Notes: generated from the sequence alone by a model not told the origin. Shown: positions 24,951 to 37,490, counted from the first letter of the stretch. The stretch: DNA of 64,000 bases from Megalopta genalis (GCF_051020955.1 NC_135026.1:8098501-8162500), one strand, 5' to 3'. Made by a program: numbers and translations.

Positions 24951-25470
24951 TAACACGTTGTTGAGGTTAGGTCTGAACTTGGTAAACAATGACGATACAT
25001 TATTTTCGAGATATTTTAAGGTTAGGTCTGGATTGGGTAAACAATATTGATCTATTACTTTCAATATTAGGGCAACGACCGTGGATACATTTCTTCGTCA
25101 GTAACACGCTGTTGAGGTTAGGTCTGAACTTGGTAAACAATGACGATACCTTATTTTTGAGATATTTTAAGGTTAAGTTTGGATTGGATAAACAATACTA
25201 ATATGTTATTTTCAATATTAGGGCAACAGCCGTAGATACATTTCTTCGTCAATAACACACTGTTGAGGTTAAGTCTGGACTTGGTAAACAATGACGATAT
25301 ATTATTTTCGAGATATTTTAAGGTTAGGTCTGGATTGGGAATACAATATTGATATATTACTTTCAATATTAGGGCAACGGCCGTGGATACATTTTTTCTT
25401 CAGTAACACGCTGTTGAGGTTAGGTCTGAGCTAGGTAAACAATGACGATATATTTTTTTCAATTTTTTAT
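24951..25470 (+). repeat. About 150-bp tandem repeat rich in GGTTAGGTCTG
   Basis: GTAACACG(C)TGTTGAGGTTAGG landmarks recur near 24950, 25101, 25252 and 25405. Each unit has two GGTTAGGTCT words and the phrase GGTAAACAATGACGAT. One reverse-complement copy of the unit's edge occurs at about 28810-28870. Confidence 0.88.
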
Positions 25471-26480
25471 TTTGCACCTGACACATACCTAACCTGTACT
25501 TGTAATTAGAATGTGTATTTTATGCATTATATAGTAAAAATTGAGTAGTTGTAATTTTTAAACGGTGGCTTAAAAGAATCTTGAAATGTTAACGTTTTAT
25601 TTTTCTTCTAGAAAAATTATTAAGGGAAGGAGGAACTTCATATTTAGTTTCTACGTCGTACAGTTGATGCAGACAACTTTAATTGTGCACAGAAATCCAC
25701 AGTATAATTATAACGCTTGAGGCATTTTAAGGTTAGATCTGGAGTAGGTAAACAATATCGATGTATTGTTTTCAATATTTTATTTCGGACCTCACTCGCA
25801 CCAAATGCATATCTAATATGTACTTATAGAATTCGAGGTTAAAACCAAACTTCATTTACACTTATTTTAAGATTAAAACGTGACATGCACATGGTCTTTT
25901 TATTTCAGATCTAGCCCAGACCTAACGCAGCCCTAACCTATACTTGTCACGTTCTAGACATTTTAAGGTTAGGTAAGTGCAATTTTCATCTTACACGATC
26001 AGCAATCTGGTTATCGTGCGATTTGCCCAAGCGAAATTATTCAGAAAGCTTTCCTGACATTCTCCACGATTACACAGTAACTGAGGTTATGATTTATCCA
26101 ATCACCTACAATTAGTCTCCAAAATATATTTTATTTCGACATTTATTCGAATTATCAAACGCAAGTAAAATACTCAAAATGATCCAGTTATTTCGATCAC
26201 CCAGTATATAGTGACAAGCTGTTCGTGGTCCTATTTACACCGTGTTTGGACTCATTTTAGTCGGAAGAATCTCAACTATCCATTGCTGGCAAAATTATAA
26301 AAGCTAACGCGACGATTACTGGACATGAAGTTTTGTTATTGTTTGTTCAATCTTTTTCCGAGGCGGATGTCCCTTCAATTATTGCGATCAGTATTAGATA
26401 AATAACTCTACGACAAGAATGTAAAAAAAATGAATATTCTTTGCTAAATAAGTTAGCGTAATTTGTTGTATATGTATCCA
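25471..26480 (+). repeat. Left arm of a large inverted repeat (copy A)
   Basis: The sequence runs from GACACATACCTAACCTGTAC through CACCGTGTTTGGACTCATTT to ATTAGATAAATAACTC and is matched, with internal deletions, by the reverse complement at 27610-28890. Together with the TTAGGTC array at its outer edge the arm is about 1.0-1.5 kb. Confidence 0.85.
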
Positions 26481-27609
26481 ACCCTTTATTTGTCTCCAAC
26501 CTTGTACAATTTTTCTACATCGATCTTATTACTGTGTCAATTTCTGTACACTGATGCAGTTACTCCGTCTCATATTCTGTACACCGACCTAATTACTGTG
26601 CTTCAATTACTGCAATCATTTTCGGATAAATAATCCTACAACACAAATGTAAAAACATGAAATATTCCGTACAAAATAATTTAGCATAATTTATTACATA
26701 TATTGCATTACTTATGATATTATTCGAAAAGGGAAAGGAAATCACGTGTTGCATATTTCACGGGCCAAGAAAGTAAGGTTACAGGTGACAGGTGGATCGC
26801 CACGAGAGGGCTCAGTAATCGACGCACGCATCGAAAGTGGCAGGAAAACTTAGTCGAATTACGGTGCACAGAAAAGTAGAAACAAAACTTAAACTTTTTT
26901 TCGGTTACTGAATTACTTTAAATAAAGGAATACACGTATCTGCGAAGCTAATTGTATTATTATATCTTATGTTAATAATATTGTAATTTAAACGAGTTTT
27001 GCGAATATGACCTAACCCTGACCTAAGCCCAGAATCTTTGGCGAACCGCGGTGCATCCGTTCTGATAGTCGCCGATCGGGTTTGCACGGCGGATCGGTCG
27101 AAATAACGCATTGCGGATGAAAGCGCAATCCGGAATCTCGTTAGATACGCCGGTTGAAGCGTTCTAACTAGACCAGAACTGGCCGCGATCGAGCGTACGC
27201 GCGCCAAACGCGTTCTAAGGCCAGACCGAATTGGCTTTTGCGTAACCGCGAGCTGCCGCAGCTCCGATCCGCGAAAACTGGAATAATGGTCATACGTAGC
27301 TGCCCCGGGAAGGTTGCTCAATGTCGTTGCATCGGCGTTTCGTCTTTCACGGTTTCCCCGTCATCGGATTTACGACCCCTTTCGGCGCGAGCGAAATCGT
27401 CGGACCGACGAGCGAAGCAACGCACGGCGGTCTGGCGATTCGCTTTCGGTGGCCAAAATTATTTTACCATTTTCTCGAGGTCTATGGTTGTAGTATAGCA
27501 GGTCGTTGGATTCGTCTCGACACCACTTCCATCCGCGACGAAATTATTCGCCGAAGATCTACAATTGTTTTTACAGAACACGTCGAAAGTATTGGTCACA
27601 TATAGAACA
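26481..27609. other. Unique spacer of the 25-29 kb inverted repeat, GC-rich centre
   Basis: 27.0-27.56 kb is distinctly GC- and CpG-rich, while the edges are AT-rich. Open frames exist on both strands, but the longest on the minus strand (26905-27321) starts at a TTG. No gene recognised. Confidence 0.5.
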
Positions 27610-28890
27610 AATTACACTATACTATTTAGTACAGAATATTCATTTTTTTTACATTCTTGTGGTAGAGTTATTTATCTAATACTGATCGCAATAATTGAAG
27701 GGACATCCGGCCTAGAAAAAGATTAAACAAGCAATAACAAAATTTCATGTCCAGTAATCGTCGCATTAGCTTTATAATTTTGTCAGCAATGAATAGTTGA
27801 GATTCTTCCGATTAAAATGAGTCCAAACATGGTGTAAATCGGTCCACGAACAGCTTGTCACTATATACTGGGTGATCGAAATAATTGGATCACTTTGAGT
27901 ATTTTACTTGCGTTTTATAATTCGAATAAATGTCGAAATAAAATATATTTTGGAGACTAATTGTAGGTGATTGGATAAATTACAACCTCAGTTACTGTGT
28001 CATAATAATATCAATATGTACTCCGGTTTAAAAAAACGTCGATGAATTAAAATCGTGGAGAATATCAGAAAAGCTTTCTGAATAAGTTCGCTTGGGCAAG
28101 ACGCATGAATCTTGTTCATTCTAATAACTAGATTGCTGATCGTGTGTGTAAGATGAAAATTGCACTTACCTAACCTTAAAATGTCTAGAACGTGACAAGT
28201 ATAGGTTAGGGCTGCGTTAGGTCTGGGCTAGGTCTGAAATAAAAATCCCATAGAAAATGCAAAATCTTCTGCATCAGTTGCAAGACACAGGATCTAAATA
28301 GAACATAGTTACCGACACTAAACATTTTAATACGTTGAACGTGACATCCACAGTGGCATCGTTTACCTGGGTCAGACTTAACCTTAAAACGTCTCAACCA
28401 CCATAAGCGTAGATTAGGTTTAATTTTAGCTTCGAATTCTGTAAGTATACATTAGACATGTATTAGATGCGAGTGAAGTCTGATATAAAACAATGAAAAT
28501 GACATATCTATATTGTTCATTTAATCCGGACTTAACCTTAAAATGCCTCAAACGTTATAAATATACCGCAAATTTCTATGCAAAATAAAAATGGTCTGCA
28601 TCACGAAGTAGAAACTAGATAGATGGTTTCTTCTTTCTTTAATAATTTTTGTAGATGAAAAATAAGGCATTGACATTTCTAGATTCTTTTAAGCCACCGT
28701 TTAAAAATTGCAACTACTCAACTTTTGCTATAATGCATAAAATTCACATTCTAATTACAAGTACAGGTTAGGTATGTGTTAGGTCTAAAATGAAAAATTG
28801 AAAATAATATATCGTCATTGTTTACCAAGTCCGGACCTAACCTCAACCGCGTGTTACTGTCAAAGGAACGTATCGACGGCCGTTGCCTCA
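27610..28890 (-). repeat. Right arm of the large inverted repeat (copy B)
   Basis: Reverse complement of copy A. For example, AGTTATTTATCTAATACTGA at about 27667 pairs with 26391-26411, and CTAACCTCAACCGCGTGTTA at about 28839 pairs with the 24.95-25.41 kb units. It is longer than A because A lacks segments around GTTTAAAAAAACGTCGATGA. Confidence 0.85.
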
Positions 28891-30140
28891 TTTAGAGGCA
28901 GCCTAAAATAAAAAATTGAACATACTATTAATATAGTATTTTCAATTTTATAATATTACAATATTAATATATATTATTATAATTATTATATAATATTATT
29001 ATTAATATTACAATATTAATATATTGTTTACCCAATGCAGACCTAACCTTAAAATGTCTCGAACGTGCTTAGGTCTGAACTGAAAATCTATCTCGCAATA
29101 AACATATAAAATCCAAGATCTAATGATAAATTAAAAGTAATACAGTACATAGTAAAAAAAACCACAATCACGACATTTGTTACTGAAACAAGTTTTATCC
29201 TGAACGTATTACATTCTGACGTTTCCACTGTTTGGTGTTCCATCTACTAAAATCTATTGCGAATAATCATATCAACCAAAACTGTCAAGCGTCGTGTCCA
29301 CGCAGATTAATATGACGCGACGGATGGATAGGTGTAATTCTTGGAATGGCGAATCGAATAGTTGATAGCCGCGAACGATGTGCGAACTACGCAAAGATCA
29401 TAGCTAACGATGGAAGTCGTTGGTTTATTTGATCGTATCGCTGTCGATAAATGAGATCCCTGCACTTCGTCGGGATTGTCGCAATTACTTTAACGACGAC
29501 CCGTGTTTCGCGGCGCTACCGCCGCCGGTATACCACGCATTAAATGTCAGACGCACGCGTGCTTCATTAATAATACGACCCAGTGTCTGTTTGACACAGA
29601 AGCCGTGCTGTCGGAGCGCATCGTAAACCGGTTATTAGGTGCCAATTGACGGTCGCCCGAGAATAGGAAAGCGTTGAAATCGTCGCTGCCCGATCCGCTC
29701 GTTAAACAGACTTCACAGAATCAACGAGTCCGTTATGCGCTTCGTTCGATAACAATCATTCATTCAATAAAATTATCCTTGAACTGAACAGCGTGTTTGA
29801 GCATTTTAAACTCGAGGGGGAGGGGGCGGGGCAACATTCGAGGAACCATCAATCAATATTTAAATCTTACAATCGCTGGCAAATTGCAAGCGCGAAGCAA
29901 TACATCACCGCCGGATTACTGTCATTTGTCAATTTCAGTTTAGCGGACATTAACAGCTCCCTTTAGGTGCTGATACAAAAGGTTGATAGCGCTATGGGTG
30001 GTAGAGTCGACTTGTTGACGCCGGCGTCTATATGAACGGCTCAGATGCCAATCTCAGTGTAGGTCTATTAAGCTTAAAATCGAGGGATATAAGGATTTTG
30101 CAAATTGGTTGTAGAAAAATTGCCACGCCAATATTTTCCG
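28891..30140. other. AT-rich then mixed unique sequence
   Basis: 28.92-29.03 kb is a TAATATTATTA-type tract followed by more CCTAACC words. 29.2-30.1 kb is unique with no supported gene. The G-rich run GAGGGGGAGGGGGCGGGGC lies at about 29814-29832. Confidence 0.5.
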
Positions 30141-31065
30141 ATTTATAAGTGATTCAGTTTTTGGGTTTTCCATTTCTCAGATTGCCCATGGTTCCATTTT
30201 TCCAAATTTCTATGCTACCGAGCTTCCTTCCTCGCATTATTCTATTTTCCATTTTCTCATTTTCTCATTTTTCTATTTTTCCACAGTTTTATTTTCCGTT
30301 TTCCATTTTCCGAATTTTCCACGATTACATTTTTCCGATTTTCCATGGCTTCATTTTCCATGTTTCACTACTTCCAGTTACACATTATTTTATTTTCCAT
30401 TTTCTCATTTTCCCATTTTTCTATTTTTCCAATTTGCCCCCGTGGTTCCAGTTTTTGTTGTTCGATTTTCCTCATTTTCCTCGGTTCCACTTTTCTGTGT
30501 TTCCACGTTTTCATGCTTAAACGGTTACATTTTCACATTGTTCTATTTTCTATTTCCTAATTTGTTCATGGCTTCAATTTCTGTCTTTCCACTTTCTCAA
30601 TTTTCCTTGGTAAGGAAAACCTGTGTTTATATTTTCGCATTATTCTACTTTCCATTTCCTAATTTATCCATGTTACCATTGTTCCATTCTTCGATATTTT
30701 CATATTTAATTCATATTTTTCCATATGGTTCCATTTCCTGTTTTTTTCGTTTTCTCAATTTATCATGGTTCCATTTTCTCCAGGTTTCTATGCTTTGTTT
30801 TTTACACTTTTCTATTGTACTTTTTGTCAATCTTCCATTTTTTCAATTCGTTCGCCGTTTTATTTCCTTTTTCCCTTTTCCCAGTTTTACACTGTTCTAT
30901 TTTCCCTTTTTCTATGTTTTCATGCTTCAATGCTCCATCTTCACATCATTATATTTGCCATTTTCTCATTTTTCCATTATTCTACTTTTCCAATTTTTCC
31001 ATCGTTTTATTTTCTGTTTTACCATTTTCCCATTTTATCCACAATTCTAAAATTTTCTGCTTTCC
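30141..31065 (+). repeat. Pyrimidine-strand degenerate array (TTTTCCATTTTYYC-like)
   Basis: Degenerate tandem TTTTCCATTTTCTCATTTT units; the plus strand is almost all C and T plus scattered A. All three plus-strand frames are open for long runs because stop codons are rare in this composition, so the F/S/P-rich translations are artefacts. The same family occurs at 35.4-35.85 and 40.1-41.3 kb. Confidence 0.88.
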
Positions 31066-31172
31066 CATTATGACAACAACGAGCCACAATGTTCAGAAAA
31101 ATTATAACAAAATAATTTTGGATAAATGTTGACTCCACCGTTGCCGCGCATTCGCTCGAATATCATGTGCCG

Positions 31173-31336
31173 CCCATCGATGACGTCACAGTCGAGTAGT
31201 TGAGCAGAGTAGGGCTAGAGAGGGCAGCGTAGTCGACGCGACGCGACCAATCACAAACGTGGGAGCATCCCTGGCGACGCTGCTGCCCTCTACCACTACT
31301 TTGCTGAACTGCTCGACCATGACGTCACCGATGGAC
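31173..31336. mobile_element. 164-bp palindromic element with two TGACGTCA sites
   Basis: CATCGATGACGTCACAGTCG at the left pairs with its near complement at about 31310-31334. The inner CAGAGTAGGGCTAGAGAGGG also pairs. Each arm holds an intact TGACGTCA octamer (31181-31188 and 31320-31327), the CRE-type binding word. Confidence 0.75.
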
Positions 31337-31424
31337 ATCGTGTGACATTTTAGGAAACGCGCGGCAACGATGCTGTCTCCCAAATAACTCACGATATACA
31401 CCGCTGAAAAAAATACAGCATGGA

Positions 31425-31620
31425 CAAATTTTCGGTAAAAATTGGCCAACTTTGACCAACGATAACTCCGTGAAAAATCATCGTAGGATGATGACTTTTT
31501 TTTTAAATTAAAGCTTGAAACCTCTACTTTAAGACATTATTTCTGGATTTTAGGTTTGACACACGATCATTACTGGAACCATTTAAATGTGAGACCATGT
31601 TTGTCTTGTGGAAAATTGCC
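31425..31620 (+). repeat. Dispersed repeat, copy 1
   Basis: TCATCGTAGGATGATGACTT, ATTAAAGCTTGAAACCTCTA and AGACATTATTTCTGGATTTT recur in the same order and spacing at 36.97-37.15 kb. No terminal repeats were seen. Confidence 0.8.
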
Positions 31621-32330
31621 AGTGATCGGCTCTTCCACGAAATCGACGAAGTTTATCTGTTCTTGCTCTCTCGGCCGTTCATCGTTGACTTGCTTCTTCG
31701 ACTACCTTCCCGATTCTCCCGCAACATCGCCCGACGGGACGCTTTTCACTGAAACCGGGTTTCCGGTTCAGTGAAACGGTTTTCTCGATCCTCCGGTTTT
31801 CTTGTACCTGTCCGCCTCTTTATGAAAGTAACAGCTTATTACACGGCGACCATCAATGCCGCTCCTGCACAACGACCTAGGAATGCACGAAAATCGTCGG
31901 TTCGGCCGCGTCCGTAATGAATACGCGCCGTAAACCTGACTGCGGGAACAAACTTATCGGAGATTTATTGAGGCAACGTGCCCACACATCGTAGTGCCCT
32001 GGTCCCCGTGCTTTTGTTGCCCAACAGAGCCAAGAAAAAACGAGTGAATTATGGTGCCGCGGCATGTGGTAATAAACGTGGCCGGGGGTTATGCAAAAGA
32101 GAACGCGGAGAATTGAAAAAATACTGGCCAGCCGAGCAATCATTTTTCAGCCGGAATTTTCTGAAAACGAACTTCGCCCGGAAATTCATTGCTGCCGGCG
32201 GAGTTCAATTTGTTTCTACCCGTTCCAGGATTCCTGATTCCTGTTTAGGAGAAATGGTACCAATTACTGTGCCCATTTTAATTATTTCGATCAAGGAGTT
32301 TTCAACAAATTGAATAAATCCTATGCCAAT
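31621..32330. other. Unique sequence
   Basis: Overlapping short frames on both strands, none recognisable. Confidence 0.5.
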
Positions 32331-32339
32331 GTACACTTT

Positions 32340-33180
32340 CAACCTAATCTATATATACAGTGTTCGAAGCATTTTAAGGTTAGGTCTGGATTAAGTATAC
32401 AATATCGATATATTATTATATCTAATATATACTTATAGAATTCGAGGCTAAAACCAGACCTAATCTACGCTTATTACGGTTGAGACATTTTAAGATTAAG
32501 TCTGAGCTAGGTAAACGATGCAGATGTGCATGTCACGTTCAACGTATTAAAACGTTTAATGTCGATAACTATGTCTTATTTAGATCCTGTATCTTGCAAC
32601 TGATGCAGAAAATTTTGCATTTTCCACGGCCTTTTTATTTCAGACCTAGCCCGAACCTAACGCAGCTCTACCCAATACTTGTCACGTTCTAGATATTTTA
32701 AGGTTAGGTAAGTGCAATTTTCATCTTACATGATCAGCAATCTAGTTATCAGAACGACACGATTCATGCAACTTGAACAAGCGAAATTATTCAGAAAGCT
32801 TTTCTGATATTCTCCACGATTTTAATTCATTGACGTTTTTTTAAACCGGAGTACACATTGATATCATTACAACACAGTAACCGAGGTCAAAATCTATCCA
32901 ATAACCTACAATTAGTCAACAGAATATATTTTGTTTCGACATTTAGTCGAATTATCAAACGCAAGTAAAATACTCAAAGTGATCCAGTTATTTCGATCAC
33001 CCAGTATATTGTGACAAGCTGTTCGTGATCCCATTCACACCGTGTTTGGACTCATTTCAATCGGAAGAACATCAGCTATCCATTGTTGCCACAATTATAA
33101 AGCTGACGCGACGATTGCTGGACATATAATTTATTATATTGCTTGTTTAATCTTTTTCTGGGCATGGCGTCTCTTTAAAC
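32340..33180 (+). repeat. Third copy (C) of the 25-29 kb inverted-repeat family
   Basis: It is in the same orientation as copy A and similar through GAATTCGAGGCTAAAACCAG, TAACGCAGCTCTACCC, GATCCAGTTATTTCGATCAC and CACCGTGTTTGGACTCATTT. It retains segments that A lacks but B has (around 32815-32880). This three-way relation shows a dispersed family and not just a local palindrome. Confidence 0.85.
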
Positions 33181-33478
33181 GCCGAACATCGTGACTCTCT
33201 GGTCGAGGTACTACATTATTGTTATTATAGTAAATATTAAAAATGTTTACTTTGTGTACCGATTCAGAAACGTTAGATCGCCCTAATTTCGTGCAATGTT
33301 TTCTGTAAAAACAATTGCACGGTAAGTTCGTCAATTACTACGCCCGTTAAAATGACGTCCAGAGATTTCGACAAATCAATTATGTAGTTCTTTTTTCACC
33401 TATATTGCACTTCTTAAAACATTTCAATTATATGTCGATGTCTTTTATGCAAGTTTCATTTTTTTTATAACTTTAATG

Positions 33479-33847
33479 TACAGGATGTCCCATAATTATG
33501 TTAACATCCGGAAAGGGATGATTCCTGAGATCATTTGAAGTAATTTTTTCCTTAGCGAAAATTTCCTCCGCGGCTTCGTTTAGGAGTTACTAGCGAAAAA
33601 CAGTGACCAATGAAAGGCGAGCTCCACTGGCGCGAGGCGACTGCGCCAATGAGCGGACGATGCTTAGTTCCACTGATTGGCTCGGCCGCCTCGCGCCAGC
33701 ATATCTCGCCTCCCATTGGTCAGTGTTTTTCGTTAATAACTCGTAAACAAAGCCGCGGATTGCATTTTCGCTAAGGAAAAAGTTACTTCAAATGATCTCA
33801 GGAATCATCTGTTGCTGGATGTTAATATAATTATAGGACACCCTGTA
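33479..33847. mobile_element. 369-bp MITE with TACAGGRTGTCCYATAAT ends
   Basis: TACAGGATGTCCCATAATTA at the left is the near complement of the right end at 33828-33847 (ATAGGACACCCTGTA). Similarity of the two halves continues inward (TGATTCCTGAGATCATTTGA on both sides; CCAATGAAAGGCGAG versus CTCGCCTCCCATTGG), so the whole element is palindromic. TA at both tips suggests a TA target. Confidence 0.88.
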
Positions 33848-34979
33848 CAGAGAATACACAAAATATTTAATAAAATATACGAATGAGTTTTCGAGCGAGT
33901 TACCGTGTTACTGATAAGAAGCTAAGTTCAGAGTTGATTCTTCGGGACACGGATCGAGAGGATCGTCCATGATCTACGATCTATGAAGCGGCTAGTCGAA
34001 TTCGAGTCAGGCAGGTCCGCTGTTCCGCGTTTCTAGGCACGTTCCCAAGATCGCGTGCGCACAAAGAGAACGCGGTTGATCGACGATCTTGTCGCACGAC
34101 AGGTCAGGAAGTTCGTCGGGGACGTCATCCTTGGGATTATCGTTGCACAGCGTCGTTTTCACTTGTCCAAGACGACAGCATGCGACCTTCTGCAGTATGT
34201 GCTCGTAATCGTGATCGTAAATTAGCTACCGCTCCCAACAGCCATATGGCGATTAACAAACAGGATTATCATTGCTCAACAAGCGTTTACTAAACGCTAT
34301 AAAACTTGAGAAAATTCTTATGAATGTTGTACATGAAAAAATTCTTCTTTTTAAATGAGAAAATAAATTATATAATCTTAAGTTATAATAACATCTTCAC
34401 TTGCAACAAACGTTTATTTAATAATAATATTTTCAGCGTGATACAATTTTTAACACTATCTATACGTTAATCTTCGCAGGATTTATATTATAATATTTGC
34501 TAGAATATAAATCTTCAGTTAAGAATATCAAGGGTTGAAACACACATTTTTATTATATTAGGAATGTAAAAGAAAAAATCAGGAGCCAATCATTTTGACT
34601 AGATTGGTAGAGAAATAGAGAATTTTTAAAATAGAGAAATTTCTATTCGACAACAGTTTTTTTTAGAATTAATATTTATGCAAAGTAAAAATTATACTCA
34701 TTATTTATATAAACCAGGATTTAGATAAAAATGATGTTAATACAGTGAAACTAATGCAATAGTATTTTTAAATTCTTCTTGTATTAGCACAAATTCAGTA
34801 GTCATAACAGAAGTAGTTATTAGTTACTATAACAGAAGTTACAATGGAACAATATGCATTAGTCATATTTAAAATTCAATTATTATAGACAAATTTTAAA
34901 AACCAGCCCCAACGTTCTAAACGTCCAAAAAGAAAATTATATTTTATTCTTAGAAGAAAAATTGTATTCTTGTTCGCAG
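33848..34979. other. AT-rich end of the upstream intron
   Basis: No gene or repeat array. The last bases form the pyrimidine-rich acceptor of the first ELOVL coding exon. Confidence 0.6.
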
Positions 34980-34981
34980 CA

Positions 34982-35326
34982 ATGGCGGCGGCAGCAGCAG
35001 AGTTGGTTGTGGAGAGGAACCCGGAGACCATCATTGAGATAACGGACATGAATAGGACATTGATGGGTGTCGGTGCTCAGGGTCTCGTGCGGATGGCACT
35101 GGACCAATACACGCAGATACTCACCACGATTTCCGACCCGAGGGTCGGCGACTGGCCCCTGATGGACTCACCAATCCCCACCATTCTCATTGTGCTCCTC
35201 TACTTGTACATTGTCACGATATTCGGGCCCCGAGTGATGGCCAATAGGAAGCCGTTTAAACTGAGAGGCGCTCTGCTTGCTTACAACGCGTTCCAGGTGG
35301 TCTTCTCGCTGGGCATGCTCTACGAG
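34982..35326 (+). CDS. ELOVL: ELOVL coding exon 1 (residues 1-115): N-terminus and first membrane segments
   Basis: The exon starts at 34980, right after a pyrimidine-rich acceptor ending TTCGCAG. The ATG at 34982 is therefore only two bases inside the exon, and the 5' leader must come from upstream exons. I chose this ATG because the frame upstream of it is intron and it is followed by an alanine-rich start (MAAAAAELVV). Residues 51-63 read SDPRVGDWPLMDS, a block typical of the N-terminal region of animal ELOVL proteins. A membrane span follows at about 64-83. The basic-loop segment GPRVMANRKPFKLR (82-95) is also typical, and a second span begins at about 96. The donor after codon 115 is GAG|GTAAGG, phase 0. 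The roughly 45-residue extension before the conserved block is longer than in many family members. The exon is clearly GC-richer than the flanking intron. Confidence 0.94.
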
Positions 35327-35389
35327 GTAAGGAGTTGCCTTGTGTTTGATGATATCATTTGTAGTGAACACGGTGCTTCTTTTTATCGA

Positions 35390-35850
35390 CGTATTCATTT
35401 TTCAATTTTTATTTCGTTCTATTTTTCCATTTTCGACTTTTCGATTTTCCCTCTTTCACATTTTTAATTCTTCAATTTTTCCATTTTTCAATTTTTCAAT
35501 TTTTACAAGTTCCCATTTTCCAAGGTTTCATTTTTCTATTTTTCTATCTTCCCAGATTCCATCTTCCAATGTAGGTCAATTTTTCAATTTTCCCAAGATT
35601 CCATCTTCCAATGTATTCAATTTTTCTATGATTTCCATTTATCCCTTTCTCCAATTCCGTATTTGTCTATTTTACAATTTCCCATGATTCCATTTAGATT
35701 TTTCCATAGTTCCTTCGATCTATTCATCTACTCTTTCTTTTCTCCATTGTTCAATTTTACAAGTTTTCCATTCCTCCATGATTCCTCCTCCTCTTTTTTA
35801 TTTATCCATTTTTTCTTTTCTCCATGGATTCATATTTTTCCATGACAACA
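35390..35850 (+). repeat. Pyrimidine-strand array 64 bp after the coding exon 1 donor
   Basis: TTTTTCAATTTTTCCATTTT-like units of the same family as 30.1-31.1 kb, with the sense strand again pyrimidine-rich. Confidence 0.88.
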
Positions 35851-36959
35851 TTTTTCTGTTCTTTGAGAGATTCCGTGATCGTTCACTTAATTAGAATATA
35901 CAATAGGTAAAATTCTCCTCTAACCGGTGTGCTCCGTGTGGAGGATTCCAGTACCGTGGAAAAAGCAAGTCGTCTCTGTTTGTTTAATGGTTGAAAGTAG
36001 TTCAGTAGTAGTAGTTTCAGTAGTTCTTTCCTTCTCGCGAAGAAGCATGTAGATCACGGATCTCACCACGTGGACATCTGGTTTTAATGGATCAGCTCGG
36101 ATCAATTACGAAATTATCATGAACGATTATCGCAGAGAAAGGGACGGAGTCTCTTATCGCAGAAATCTCGGAGTTTCACGAGATTTTAATCGCGTCCACA
36201 ATAACATAAAGATGGGAAATATGACGTCGCCGAGTTGTCGTTCGATCAACATCCAAGTAGTTCTCAGATTAACAATCTTATCTTGACGTGCCGGAGGGCT
36301 TTTCTCTAAATCGCTGAGTAATTAATTATAAACCCGCGGTCTTAGGACAGACCCGATTATGCTATAACTTAGACAAAGTTCAAATATTTCGAGCTATTTC
36401 TAAGAAAGCTCTTAAAATGAAAATATCCAATCTTATCTGCCCCCCCCCCTTTTTGTATGGGTCCCAATTTATTAATCTCCAAATATTTTTTATTTGGCGA
36501 TTATTATTTTTTTTATTTATTTATTTTATCCTTAGAAAACTTGAAAGAACACCTCTTTGAAAGTGTATTTCTAAATACACTTTTTAGAATGTTGACAAGA
36601 TTTCAGATGTCTAAGTTAGTTTGCTGACTACTTAAGAAATTTCTCGAACTAATATTGCTGGCTGAGAGAGAGAAAACAAACACAATCAACACAGCGCGCA
36701 GAGGGGTTTACCCATCCAACTTAGTGCCGCAATGGTCATCGCTTTACCTAGAATACCAAGCGGTTGACCGCGCCGTGAAGGAACCCACGACTTACTACGA
36801 GTGCAATAAAGTTCATTTCTAATATATCTACAACACGTTTCTGTTCCAAGATACATTTCAAACAATATCCTAGTCACTAATTGTTTAATTGTAATCTTTG
36901 GATTCCACCCACAGACTTTTTCTACAATTTCTACCGCACAAAAAAGAATTATAGCGCAG

Positions 36960-37150
36960 ACAAATGGATAAAACTTGGCCAAATTTAACCGACGATAACT
37001 CCGCAAGAAATCATCGTAGGATGATAACTCTTTTTTTAAATTAAAGCTTGAAACCTCTACTTTGAGACATTATTTCTGGATTTTAAGTTTGATTCACCCC
37101 CGCCGATGTAACGCTTTAAAAGTGAGGCCATGTTTGTCATATTGAAAACC
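36960..37150 (+). repeat. Dispersed repeat, copy 2
   Basis: Matches 31.43-31.62 kb in the same orientation, including AAATCATCGTAGGATGATAA and GTGAGGCCATGTTTGTC. Confidence 0.8.
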
Positions 37151-37490
37151 GCCAAGTTTGACGAAATGCACGGACTCTGTCAAAAATTTTTCGGAGATGC
37201 CACCTGTGATAATTAAAAAAGAAGTGAAAATTAATCAAACGAACCAATTTAACCAAAAAAGTTGAATAAAACTTGCCGGAAGTCGAACGGCTCCATTCAT
37301 GAATGGAAATCAACGCCAGCGTTCTCCCCCTAGAGAGATATCTCGAGCATCGGTATGCAAATGATCGGATCCGTTTACAGCCGTCATTTGTTATGGTCGC
37401 TCCATTACGGAGTTTATGGCAGCGCCACGCCGGCTTCCAATGGGAACAAATCGTCGATCAGCTCTTCGCGTGGTTCGCACTCGTCGTTTA

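Noticed and set aside
30149..31132. Long F/S/P-rich plus-strand frames, including one of 202 codons
   Set aside because: They are translations of a pyrimidine-rich degenerate array. Several frames are open at once because T- and C-rich words rarely make stop codons. The same holds at 35.4 and 40.1-41.3 kb.
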